Shown here one piece after another: positions 18,564-26,827 of a stretch of DNA of 64,000 nt. Numbering within the stretch: the stretch's first letter is position 1; every line of letters begins with the position of its first letter. Source of the stretch: Variovorax sp. dw_308 (GTDB taxonomy: Bacteria > Pseudomonadota > Gammaproteobacteria > Burkholderiales > Burkholderiaceae_C); NCBI RefSeq assembly GCF_019207085.1, contig NZ_JAATOM010000008.1, positions 62,001-126,000 of the forward strand. Reading direction: 5' to 3'. Made by a program: the position numbers and the translations under genes. The notes beneath the pieces are model-generated. The model did not search any database. It saw only the letters and a program-made list of their open reading frames with translations, and was not told the DNA's origin.

Positions 18564-20015
18564 ATGGATTCCAATTTCCGCACCGAACACGACTTCCTCG
18601 GCGAAAAGCGGATTCCCGTCGCCGCCTACTGGGGCGTGCACACGGCCCGCGCGGTCGAGAACTTCGCGATCTCCGGCACCCGCATCTCGGCCATGCCCGA
18701 CCTGGTGCGCGCGCTAGCCCATGTGAAGAAGGCGGCGGCGCGCGCCAACGCGGACCTGGGTGCGCTCGACCGGGATCGCGCCGGCGCGATCATCCTGGCC
18801 TGCGAGGACCTGATCGAAGGCAAGCTGCTCAACGAGTTCGTGGTCGACGTGATCCAGGGTGGCGCCGGCACCTCGACCAACATGAATGCGAACGAGGTGA
18901 TCTGCAACCTCGCGCTGGAGAAGATGGGCCACGGCAAGGCCAGCTACGACGTGCTGCATCCGAACGACCATGTGAACGCGTCGCAGAGCACCAACGATGT
19001 GTATCCGACCGCGGTGCGGCTGGCGCTGTGGTTCGCCATCGGCCGGCTGCTGGTCTGCATGGCCGACCTGCGCAAGAGCTTCGAGGCCAAGGCGCTGGAA
19101 TTCCGCGACATCCTGAAGATCGGCCGAACCCAGTTGCAGGACGCGGTGCCGATGACGCTGGGCCAGGAGTTCCTGACCTACGCGATCATGATCGGCGAGG
19201 ACGAGGAGCGCTTGGCCGAAGCCCGCGCGCTGATCGAGGAAATCAACCTCGGCGCCACCGCCATCGGCACCGGCATCAACGCGCCGCATGGCTATGCCAA
19301 CCTGGCCTGCCAGTACCTGGCCGAGCAGACCGAGGTGCCGCTGAAGCAGGCGGCCAACCTGATCGAGGCCACGCAAGACACCGGCGCCTTCGTGCAGCTT
19401 TCGGGCGTCCTCAAGCGCGTGGCCACCAAGCTCAGCAAGACCTGCAACGACCTGCGCCTGCTCTCCAGCGGCCCACAGGCCGGCTTCGGCGAGATCCGCC
19501 TGCCGGCGCGCCAGGCCGGCTCGTCGATCATGCCCGGCAAGGTCAACCCGGTGATTCCGGAGGTGATGAACCAGGTCGCCTTCGAGGTGATCGGCAACGA
19601 CATCACGGTGACGATGGCGTCGGAGGCCGGCCAGCTCCAGCTCAACGCCTTCGAGCCGATCATGGGCTGGAGCCTGTTCAAGAGCATCCAGCACCTGGGC
19701 AACGCCTGCGTCACGCTGCAGAAGAATTGCGTCGAAGGCATCGAGGCCAACCGCGAGTTCCTGGCCAAGCGGGTGCGCGAGTCGGTCACGCTGGTCACGG
19801 CGCTGAACCCGATCATCGGCTACGAAAAGGCTGCGCTGATCGCCAAGACGGCGCTCAAGTCCGGCGGCGCCATCGACGAAGTGGCCGAGGCGCTGGGCAT
19901 CATGACGCGCGAGCAGATGGCCGCCTTGCTCGTGCCCGAGCACCTGACGCAGCCCGTGCGATTAGTCACACCGGTGCCGCCGGCGGCGCAGCCTTCGGGC
20001 ACAAAGCCTGCTTAA
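18564..20015 (+). CDS. aspA: Aspartate ammonia-lyase (aspartase)
   Basis: 483 residues from ATG 18564; an upstream in-frame ATG lacks a site and precedes the family N-terminus FRTEHDFLGEKRIPVAAYWGVHT. Fumarase/aspartase marks: QGGAGTSTNMNANEV (about 99-113), NDHVNASQSTNDVYPTA, and the signature loop AGSSIMPGKVNPVIPEV (about 320-336) with the catalytic Ser. Aspartase, rather than fumarase, is favoured by the N-terminal sequence and by the Glu/Asp importer that follows. It deaminates L-aspartate to fumarate and ammonia. Confidence 0.93.
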   Translation: MDSNFRTEHDFLGEKRIPVAAYWGVHTARAVENFAISGTRISAMPDLVRALAHVKKAAARANADLGALDRDRAGAIILACEDLIEGKLLNEFVVDVIQGGAGTSTNMNANEVICNLALEKMGHGKASYDVLHPNDHVNASQSTNDVYPTAVRLALWFAIGRLLVCMADLRKSFEAKALEFRDILKIGRTQLQDAVPMTLGQEFLTYAIMIGEDEERLAEARALIEEINLGATAIGTGINAPHGYANLACQYLAEQTEVPLKQAANLIEATQDTGAFVQLSGVLKRVATKLSKTCNDLRLLSSGPQAGFGEIRLPARQAGSSIMPGKVNPVIPEVMNQVAFEVIGNDITVTMASEAGQLQLNAFEPIMGWSLFKSIQHLGNACVTLQKNCVEGIEANREFLAKRVRESVTLVTALNPIIGYEKAALIAKTALKSGGAIDEVAEALGIMTREQMAALLVPEHLTQPVRLVTPVPPAAQPSGTKPA

Positions 20016-20148
20016 CACTAGGTGACAATCACCTCACGCGTCGATCCTGGAGGGTGCCCCGCGCACCAAATGCGGGACACGGGTATTCCCGAAAACGTGA
20101 ATGCTTAAAATTTCAGACGATTTCCACCTTTTTATTCAAGGAGCCTTC

Positions 20149-21042
20149 ATGAAGAAACAGATTCTGGTGCTTGCCATTTCGGCATTGGCCGCTGGCGGCG
20201 CGTTCGCGGAGGAGACGCTGGCCAAGATCAAGGCCTCAGGCGTCATCACCGAAGGTGTGCGCGAATCGTCGGGCCTGTCGTACACGCTGGGCAACGGCCA
20301 GTACACGGGCTTTCACTACGACATCTGCGCCAACATCATCAAGGACCTCGAGAAGGCCGTGGGCAAGAAGCTGGAAACCAAGTACCAGCCAGTGACCTCG
20401 CAGAACCGCGTGCCGCTGGTGCAGAACGGCACCGTCGACCTCGAATGCGGCTCCACCACCAACAATGCCACGCGCGCCAAGGACGTGTCCTTTGCCGTGA
20501 CCACCTACGTGGAAGAAGTGCGCATCGCGGTCAAGGCCAATTCGGGCATCAACTCGATCAAGGACCTCAACGGCAGGACCGTGGCCACCACCACCGGCAC
20601 GACCTCGGTGCAGACGCTGCGCAAGAACGAACGCGCCGGCGGCATCGACTTCAAGGAACTCTATGGCAAGGACCACTCGGACAGCTTCCTGCTGCTCGAA
20701 TCGGGCCGCGCCGATGCCTTCGTGATGGACGGCTCGATCCTGGCTTCCAACATCGCCAAGTCGAAGTCACCGAAGGACTTCGCGATCGTGGGTGAAGTGC
20801 TGAGCGTCGAGCCGATCGCCATCATGATCCGCAAGGACGACCCGGCGTTCAAGAAGGCCGTGGACGACAGCATCAAGGGCCAGATCAAGAGCGGCGAACT
20901 GAACAAGCTGTGGGACAAGTGGTTCCTGAAGCCGATCCCCCCGGCGAACGTCACCGTCAACCTGCCGCTGTCGGCCGCGACCAAGGACGCCTGGGCGAAT
21001 CCGAACGACAAGCCGATGGAAGACTACCAGGTCAAGAAGTGA
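20149..21042 (+). CDS. gltI: Glutamate/aspartate ABC transporter substrate-binding protein
   Basis: 297 residues from ATG 20149 behind AAGGAG (20138-20143). Signal peptide MKKQILVLAISALAAGGAFA, then an SBP family 3 protein: ASGVITEGVRESSGLSYTLG, YTGFHYDICANIIKD, VDLECGSTTNNATRAKDVSF. The sequence TTNN...R is the typical GltI ligand-binding area. It feeds the permeases at 21142 and 21864. A stable hairpin after its stop probably keeps its transcript more abundant than the downstream part. Confidence 0.93.
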   Translation: MKKQILVLAISALAAGGAFAEETLAKIKASGVITEGVRESSGLSYTLGNGQYTGFHYDICANIIKDLEKAVGKKLETKYQPVTSQNRVPLVQNGTVDLECGSTTNNATRAKDVSFAVTTYVEEVRIAVKANSGINSIKDLNGRTVATTTGTTSVQTLRKNERAGGIDFKELYGKDHSDSFLLLESGRADAFVMDGSILASNIAKSKSPKDFAIVGEVLSVEPIAIMIRKDDPAFKKAVDDSIKGQIKSGELNKLWDKWFLKPIPPANVTVNLPLSAATKDAWANPNDKPMEDYQVKK

Positions 21043-21066
21043 TCGCACTGCGACGCTGACTTGCAG

Positions 21067-21093
21067 GACGCCCGCCCTTTCGGCGGGCGTCTT
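21067..21093 (+). terminator. Intercistronic hairpin between gltI and gltJ
   Basis: A perfect 10-bp stem GACGCCCGCC (21067-21076) and GGCGGGCGTC (21082-21091) with loop CTTTC, followed by only two T residues. The short T-tract suggests a leaky terminator or 3' stabilising hairpin. Such elements after a binding-protein gene are a known means of making the periplasmic protein in excess over the membrane subunits. Confidence 0.75.
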
Positions 21094-21141
21094 ACTTCAC
21101 AAGGGCGCTCGCCAACTTTCGACGTACAGAGGAGATTCCCG

Positions 21142-21861
21142 ATGGGAAACTGGGCTTGGCTAACAGAGGATCCCGGGGGCAAGTACCCGACTTACTGGGA
21201 ATGGATGCTGAGTGCCTGGGGCTGGACGGTGTCCGTCGCCCTGGTGGCCTTGGTGGTGGCCCTCGTGCTGGGCTCGCTGGTCGGCATCATCCGCACACTG
21301 CCCGACAACCCCTGGCTGGTTCGATTCGGCAATGCCTGGGTCGAGTTGTTTCGCAACATCCCGTTGCTGGTGCAAATCTTCCTCTGGTACCACGTGATTC
21401 CAGCCCTGGTCCCGTTCATGAAGGGCGTGCCGCCGTTCATCCTGGTGGTGCTGGCGCTGGGCTTCTTCACATCGGCGCGTATCGCAGAGCAGGTTCGCTC
21501 GGGCATCCAGGCGCTGCCCAAGGGCCAGCGCTACGCGGGCATGGCGGTGGGCTTCACCACGCCGCAGTACTACCGCTACGTGATCCTGCCGATGGCCTAC
21601 CGCATCATCATGCCGCCGCTCACCAGCGAGACGATGAACATCTTCAAGAACTCGTCGGTGGCTTTCGCTGTGTCGATCTCCGAGATGACGATGTACGCCA
21701 TGCAGGTCCAGGAAGAAACCTCGCGCGGTGTGGAGGTGTACCTGGCGGTGACCGTGCTCTACGTGATCTCCGCACTGACCATCAACCGGATCATGTCGTA
21801 CATCGAGAGGAAGACCCGCGTGCCCGGCTTCATCGTCTCGGCCGGCGGCGGGGGACACTGA
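21142..21861 (+). CDS. gltJ: Glutamate/aspartate ABC transporter permease GltJ
   Basis: 239 residues from ATG 21142, behind AGAGGAG. A HisM/GltJ-type permease: N-terminal WLTEDPGGKYPTYWEWML is characteristic of GltJ, followed by five or so membrane helices and the cytoplasmic loop GMAVGFTTPQYYRYVILPMAYR (about 146-167). It forms the heteromeric channel with GltK, encoded two bases downstream. Confidence 0.93.
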   Translation: MGNWAWLTEDPGGKYPTYWEWMLSAWGWTVSVALVALVVALVLGSLVGIIRTLPDNPWLVRFGNAWVELFRNIPLLVQIFLWYHVIPALVPFMKGVPPFILVVLALGFFTSARIAEQVRSGIQALPKGQRYAGMAVGFTTPQYYRYVILPMAYRIIMPPLTSETMNIFKNSSVAFAVSISEMTMYAMQVQEETSRGVEVYLAVTVLYVISALTINRIMSYIERKTRVPGFIVSAGGGGH

Positions 21862-21863
21862 TC

Positions 21864-22553
21864 ATGATGCATCTCGACCTCTCCTTCTACAACTGGGACG
21901 TCATCAGCAGCTTCGTGCTGAAGGGCTTCTACTTCAGCGTGATGCTGACGGTGGTGGCCACGGTGGGTGGCGTGATCTTCGGCACCTTGCTCGCGCTGAT
22001 GCGCCTGTCGGGCAAGAAGTGGCTGGATGCGCCGGCGGCGCTGTACGTCAACGGCATGCGCAGCATTCCGCTGGTGATGGTGATCCTGTGGTTTTTCCTG
22101 CTGATGCCGGCGTCGTTCTACGCGATCTTCGGCAAGGTGGGCGTGAACTACCGGTCCGAAATCTCCGCCGTGATCACCTTCATCGCCTTCGAGGCCGCGT
22201 ACTTCAGCGAGATCATGCGTGCCGGCATCCAGTCGATTCCGCGCGGCCAGGTCCATGCGGCGCAGGCGGTGGGCATGAGCTACGGCCAGCAGATGAAGCT
22301 GGTGATCCTGCCGCAGGCGTTCCGCAACATGCTGCCCGTGCTGCTCACGCAGACCATCATCCTGTTCCAGGACACGTCGCTGGTGTATGCCATCGGCGCC
22401 TACGACCTGCTCAAGGGCTTCGAGACGGCGGGCAAGAACTTCGGGCGGCCGATCGAGGCTTACCTGCTGGCTGCCGTCGTGTACTTCATCCTTTGCTACA
22501 CGCTGTCGTATTTCGTCAAGCGGCTGCACAAGAAGATCGCCATCATCAGATGA
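21864..22553 (+). CDS. gltK: Glutamate/aspartate ABC transporter permease GltK
   Basis: 229 residues from the first of two adjacent ATG codons (21864 or 21867). Membrane protein with the amino-acid permease motifs RLSGKKWLDAPAALYVNGMRSIPLVMVILWF and AAQAVGMSYGQQMKLVILPQAFRNMLP. The two-base gap to gltJ indicates translational coupling. Partner of GltJ in the inner membrane. Confidence 0.93.
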   Translation: MMHLDLSFYNWDVISSFVLKGFYFSVMLTVVATVGGVIFGTLLALMRLSGKKWLDAPAALYVNGMRSIPLVMVILWFFLLMPASFYAIFGKVGVNYRSEISAVITFIAFEAAYFSEIMRAGIQSIPRGQVHAAQAVGMSYGQQMKLVILPQAFRNMLPVLLTQTIILFQDTSLVYAIGAYDLLKGFETAGKNFGRPIEAYLLAAVVYFILCYTLSYFVKRLHKKIAIIR

Positions 22554-22566
22554 TCGGAGTTAAGAA

Positions 22567-23304
22567 ATGATTGAAATCAAGAACGTTTCCAAGTGGTATG
22601 GCCCGGTCCAGGTGCTGAACGACTGCTCGGTCAGCATCAAGCAGGGCGACGTGGTCGTGGTGTGCGGGCCGTCGGGCTCGGGCAAGTCGACGCTGATCAA
22701 GACGGTGAACGCGCTGGAGCCATTCCAGAAGGGCGAGATCACGGTCAACGGCATCGCGCTGCACGATCCCAAGACCAACCTGCCCAAGCTGCGCTCCAAG
22801 GTCGGCATGGTGTTCCAGCACTTCGAACTGTTCCCGCACCTGTCGGTGACCGAGAACCTGACGATCGCGCAGATCAAGGTGCTGGGCCGCAGCGCGGAGG
22901 AAGCCAAGACGCGCGGCCTGAAGATGCTCGACCGCGTGGGACTGATGGCGCACAAGGACAAGTTCCCTGGCCAGCTCTCCGGCGGCCAGCAGCAGCGCGT
23001 GGCGATTGCCCGTGCGCTGAGCATGGACCCGATCGTGATGCTGTTCGACGAACCCACCTCGGCGCTGGACCCGGAAATGGTCGGCGAAGTGCTCGACGTG
23101 ATGGTGACGCTGGCCAAGGAAGGCATGACCATGATGGTGGTCACGCACGAGATGGGCTTCGCGCGCAAGGTCGCGAGCCGCGTGATCTTCATCGACGTGG
23201 GCGGCCGCATCCTGGAAGACTGCTCGAAGGACGAGTTCTTCAGCCATCCGGAGAACCGCCAGCCGCGGACCAAGGATTTCCTGAACAAGATCCTGGCGCA
23301 TTGA
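22567..23304 (+). CDS. gltL: Glutamate/aspartate ABC transporter ATP-binding protein
   Basis: 245 residues, normal for polar amino-acid importers. Walker A GPSGSGKSTL (about 35-44), Q-loop MVFQHFELFPHL, signature LSGGQQQRVAIARAL (about 138-152), Walker B VMLFDEPTSALDPEM and H-loop VVTHEMGFA. It closes the gltIJKL operon; a strong terminator follows about 20 bases after the stop. Confidence 0.94.
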   Translation: MIEIKNVSKWYGPVQVLNDCSVSIKQGDVVVVCGPSGSGKSTLIKTVNALEPFQKGEITVNGIALHDPKTNLPKLRSKVGMVFQHFELFPHLSVTENLTIAQIKVLGRSAEEAKTRGLKMLDRVGLMAHKDKFPGQLSGGQQQRVAIARALSMDPIVMLFDEPTSALDPEMVGEVLDVMVTLAKEGMTMMVVTHEMGFARKVASRVIFIDVGGRILEDCSKDEFFSHPENRQPRTKDFLNKILAH

Positions 23305-23324
23305 GCGCGCATCCAGCCAATTCG

Positions 23325-23348
23325 AAGCCCCGCGACGCGGGGCTTTTT
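23325..23348 (+). terminator. Rho-independent terminator after gltL
   Basis: A perfect 9-bp stem AAGCCCCGC (23325-23333) and GCGGGGCTT (23337-23345) with loop GAC, followed by a T-tract. It ends the aspA/gltIJKL region before the oppositely oriented LysR gene. Confidence 0.9.
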
Positions 23349-23450
23349 CATGGGCGGACGGGCGCGCGATGTGGCCCATCGGGAATAGTCGGAACAGCCG
23401 CGCGGTCGCCAGACGCGGCTCTTTTTCCGGCGACTGACCGCCGCGCCGGC

Positions 23451-24365
23451 TCAGGTCCGCTGCAGCTGCGGATGCTTCGCGAACAGCTCCGCCGCCCAGT
23501 CGACGAACGCCCGCACCTTCGGGCTCAGGTGGCGATTGGGCGGGTACACCACGTGCACCGGCAACGGATCGCGCGTCCATTCCGGCATCACCTCGACCAG
23601 CTCGCCCTTCTCGATGTGCGGCACGGCCTGGAAGCTCACGCATTGCGAGATGCCGAAGCCCGCCAGCACCGACGCCAGGTGCGCGTTGCTCTCGTTCACC
23701 GACACGCGATACGTCACCGACAGCTCGATGCGCTCATCGCCCCGGTTGAACTCGTGCGGGTAGTTGCGCCGCGAATTCGACGCGAAGAAACCGACGACGT
23801 GGTGCCGCTTCTCCAGCTCGCTTGGATGTTGCGGCATGCCGTAGCGCTGGATGTAGGCCGGCGAAGCCACCGTGACGAAGGGCATCGTGCCGATGCGGCG
23901 CGCCACCAGCGACTGGTCCTGCAACTCGCCGCCGCGGATCACGCAGTCGACGTTCTCGCCGATAAGGTCCACCGGCCGGTCGGTCACGCCCAGGTCGACC
24001 TGGATGCCGGGGTACTGGTCGCAGAAGGTCTGCAGCGCCGGAATGATGATGAGCTTGGCGGTGGACGAGCCGACGTCGACCCGCAGCCGGCCCTTGGGAC
24101 TGGCCTGCGCGTTGGTCATGCTCGACTCCAGGTCGTCGAAGTCGTTCAGCAGGCGGGCGGCACGCTCGTAGTAGGCAGCGCCGTCCGGCGTGACCGTGAC
24201 GCGGCGCGTGGTGCGGTTCAGGAGCTTCACCTGGACGCGCTCCTCCAGCGCCTGGATCTGCTTGGTGACCGTGCCCTTGGGCAGGTCGAGCGAATCGGCC
24301 GCGCGGGTGAAATTGCCGGCTTCGACGACGCGAACGAAGGCGCGCATCGCGTGAATGGGGTCCAT
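23451..24365 (-). CDS. LysR family regulator, divergent from the llpE-RND efflux operon
   Basis: 304 residues. N-terminal HTH (MRAFVRVVEAGNFTRAADSLDLPKGTVTKQIQALE, about 7-41) and an effector-binding domain from about 90. It faces away from llpE across 181 bases. Position and gene order match CeoR/BpeT, the regulator of the salicylate-responsive ceoAB-opcM / bpeEF-oprC pumps in Burkholderia. It probably activates or represses the adjacent efflux operon; the inducer is not visible. Confidence 0.9.
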   Translation of the reverse strand: MDPIHAMRAFVRVVEAGNFTRAADSLDLPKGTVTKQIQALEERVQVKLLNRTTRRVTVTPDGAAYYERAARLLNDFDDLESSMTNAQASPKGRLRVDVGSSTAKLIIIPALQTFCDQYPGIQVDLGVTDRPVDLIGENVDCVIRGGELQDQSLVARRIGTMPFVTVASPAYIQRYGMPQHPSELEKRHHVVGFFASNSRRNYPHEFNRGDERIELSVTYRVSVNESNAHLASVLAGFGISQCVSFQAVPHIEKGELVEVMPEWTRDPLPVHVVYPPNRHLSPKVRAFVDWAAELFAKHPQLQRT

Positions 24366-24546
24366 GGGGTCAGCTCCTGAAACCCAGGCCAGGCGGCCGG
24401 GGGAGCGGGATTCTCACACGCAAGAAAACCCGCGATTGTTCGTCGGACGGAAACAGAGTGAGAGGTTTGGCGCTGTTTTCAAGGGCCTGGCAGCGCCTAA
24501 TATCCAACCATCGCAGTTTTGTATTGACCCTTCACAGGTACGCGCC

Positions 24547-25404
24547 ATGTCACCCCGCCCATCGTCCCAGCCAGCCAACGCAGAAGCGCCGGGCGTGGCC
24601 GAGTGCGACATGAAGATCGAACTGCCGAAGCGGGACCCGGTCAAGGTGCGCATCTATGGCACGCGCTCCGGCGTGGCCGCCTCGCCGCTGATCCTGCACT
24701 TCCATGGTGGCACCTTCGTCTGCGGCGACCTGGACGACGGGCGCATGGTGGCGCGGCTGCTGGCCGACATCGGTGCGGTGGTCGTGTCCTTCGCCTATCC
24801 GCTGGCAACGCAGAGCCCCTTTCCGGGCGCGATCGAGGTGGGCTTCGATGTGCTGGAGTGGCTCTACAAGAACCGTGTGAAGCTGGGCGGCAAGGGTGCA
24901 CGGGTGTTCCTTGCCGGCGAAGAAGCCGGCGGCAACCTGGCTGCCGCGGTGGCGCTGATCGCGCGGGATCGCGGGCATCCACCGCTGGCCGGCCAGATCC
25001 TGCTGTCGCCGATGCTGGACCCTTGCGCCGGCACGCCGTCGCTGCGCAAGGCGACGGACGACGTGGCGCAGTGCAAGTGGGCGGCCGGATGGGCGAAGTA
25101 CCTTGGCAAGCCGAAGGATGCGATGCATCCGTATGCGGTGCCCGGTGCGTCGTTGCGGCTCGGCCAGCTGGCGCCCACGCTGGTGCTGGTCGGGCAGGAC
25201 GACGCGATGCGTGACGAGGCGCTGACGTATGCGGGCCGCTTGCGCGCGGCCGGCAATGAAGTGCAGAGCATCGTGCTGCCGCCCGCTTCGCAGTGGGCCG
25301 AGTCGCTGACGCAGGGGGCCACTGGCGAGTGCCCTTGCGCGGTGACGGTGAAGCAGCACTTCCGCGAGTTCTTCAGCGCGACGACGCCGCCCCCGGCGGA
25401 TTGA
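24547..25404 (+). CDS. llpE: LlpE-like alpha/beta-hydrolase-fold protein without catalytic serine
   Basis: 285 residues from ATG 24547 (the frame is open upstream, but the family sequence begins here). Hormone-sensitive-lipase-type fold: oxyanion motif LHFHGGTFVCGD (about 53-64), nucleophile elbow, and acidic position VGQDDAMRDEALTYAGRLRAAG. The elbow reads A-G-E-E-A-G-G-N where active members have G-D-S-A-G-G. Glu126 (24922-24924) replaces the Ser, and the expected C-terminal HGF His is not seen. Hydrolysis is therefore unlikely. The gene order LysR-llpE-MFP-RND-OMF matches the Burkholderia ceo/bpe pumps, where llpE encodes a lipase-like protein of unclear function. Confidence 0.85.
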   Translation: MSPRPSSQPANAEAPGVAECDMKIELPKRDPVKVRIYGTRSGVAASPLILHFHGGTFVCGDLDDGRMVARLLADIGAVVVSFAYPLATQSPFPGAIEVGFDVLEWLYKNRVKLGGKGARVFLAGEEAGGNLAAAVALIARDRGHPPLAGQILLSPMLDPCAGTPSLRKATDDVAQCKWAAGWAKYLGKPKDAMHPYAVPGASLRLGQLAPTLVLVGQDDAMRDEALTYAGRLRAAGNEVQSIVLPPASQWAESLTQGATGECPCAVTVKQHFREFFSATTPPPAD

Positions 25405-25559
25405 CCCCGACAGACGACTGAGTTGGCGCACAGCGCCAGCCGCTGCATTCCCGGCCGACGGAGACCTCGGCCTCGTTAACCAGAACAAAACGCTTTCCAG
25501 CGCCATGAGCGCTGGGTAGCCATCGCTTTCCCGAAATTGACCCAAAAGGACGAAACATC

Positions 25560-26798
25560 ATGACCAAGCAACAAATTTCCTCCGTGGCGCGCAAGGGTCT
25601 CTGGCCGACGGTGACGGCGCTGACCGCGGCCGTGGCCCTTGCCTCGGGCGTGCTCTTCGTGGGCCTGCACACCGAAAGGGTGGATGCCAGCAACCCGCCG
25701 CCGGCGCCTCAGGCGATCCCCGTGTCGGTGGCCACTGTCGGCAATAGCGAGATCACCGAATGGGACGAGTTCTCGGGCCGGCTCGAAGCCGTCGAGCGCG
25801 TCGACGTGCGCTCGCGCGTGGCCGGCGCTGTGCAGGCCGTGCACTTCAAGGAAGGCTCGCTGGTGAAGCAGGGCGACTTGCTGATCACCATCGACCCCGC
25901 GCCCTATGCCGCCGACGTCGATCGCGCCGAAGCGCAGGTCGCAGCCGCACAGGCGCGCGTGTCGCAGGCGCAGAGCGAACAGGTGCGCGCCGCCCGGCTG
26001 TGGAATGAGCAGGCCATCGCGCAACGCGAGTTCGACGAGCGCAGCAATGGCAAGCGCGAAGCGGAGGCCAACCTGCGCGCCGCGCAGGCCGCCCTGCAGA
26101 CCGCGCGGCTGAGCCTCGGCTACACGCAGGTGAAGGCGCCGGTGTCGGGCCGCATCGGCAAGATCGAAGTGACGGTGGGCAACCTCGTGGCAGCCGGCCC
26201 CGGCGCGCCGGTGCTGACCACGCTCGTATCGGTGAGCCCGATCTATGCGAGCTTCGATGCCGACGAGTCCGTGATCGTCAAGGCACTGCGGGACATGCCG
26301 GGCGGCGCGAGCGCGCGCAACCTGATCGGCCAGATTCCCGTGCAGATGGGCACGGCCGCCAGCACCGGCACACCCATCGAAGGAAAGCTGCAACTTATCG
26401 ACAACCAGGTCGACGCGCGCAGCGGCACGGTGCGCGTGCGCGCCGCCTTCGACAACAAGGACGGTGCGCTGATCCCCGGCCAGTTCGCCCGCATCCGCAT
26501 GGGCCAGGCCAAGAGCAGCAACGTGATGCTGGTGAGCGAACGCGCCATCGGCACCGACCAGAACAAGAAGTTCGTGATGGTGGTGAACGGCGACAACAAG
26601 ACCGAGTACCGCGAAGTCACGCTCGGCGCGCCGGCCAATGGCCTGCGCGTGGTGGCCAGCGGCCTCAAGACGGGCGAGCGCGTGGTGGTGAACGGCCTGC
26701 AGCATGTGCGCCCCGGCGCGCTGGTGGCGCCGCAGACCGTGCCGATGGATGCGACGGCGCAAGCGCCGGCTGCACCGAAGCTGGCCTCGAACTCGTGA
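25560..26798 (+). CDS. RND efflux periplasmic adaptor subunit (MexE/CeoA/BpeE type)
   Basis: 412 residues with an N-terminal membrane anchor or signal (GLWPTVTALTAAVALASGVLFVGL). Membrane-fusion architecture: first beta-barrel/lipoyl half RVDVRSRVAGAVQAVHFKEGSLVKQGDLLITID, an alpha-helical hairpin rich in Ala/Gln/Arg (about 115-180), second lipoyl half YTQVKAPVSGRIGKIEVTVGN, then a beta-barrel ending VNGLQHVRPGALV. There is no lipobox Cys. It bridges the inner-membrane pump and the outer-membrane channel encoded downstream. Confidence 0.94.
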   Translation: MTKQQISSVARKGLWPTVTALTAAVALASGVLFVGLHTERVDASNPPPAPQAIPVSVATVGNSEITEWDEFSGRLEAVERVDVRSRVAGAVQAVHFKEGSLVKQGDLLITIDPAPYAADVDRAEAQVAAAQARVSQAQSEQVRAARLWNEQAIAQREFDERSNGKREAEANLRAAQAALQTARLSLGYTQVKAPVSGRIGKIEVTVGNLVAAGPGAPVLTTLVSVSPIYASFDADESVIVKALRDMPGGASARNLIGQIPVQMGTAASTGTPIEGKLQLIDNQVDARSGTVRVRAAFDNKDGALIPGQFARIRMGQAKSSNVMLVSERAIGTDQNKKFVMVVNGDNKTEYREVTLGAPANGLRVVASGLKTGERVVVNGLQHVRPGALVAPQTVPMDATAQAPAAPKLASNS

Positions 26799-26827
26799 GC
26801 GTCTCGCGCGCTTCCTGAAAGAACAAC

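Noticed and set aside
20020..20034. Hairpin AGGTGA-CAA-TCACCT after aspA as a terminator
   Set aside because: The stem is only 6 bp, with no T-tract; it may be an operator or chance symmetry and is too weak to annotate.
20101..20148. Earlier start of gltI at 20101
   Set aside because: It would put 16 extra residues before a complete signal peptide, and the strong AAGGAG site belongs to ATG 20149.
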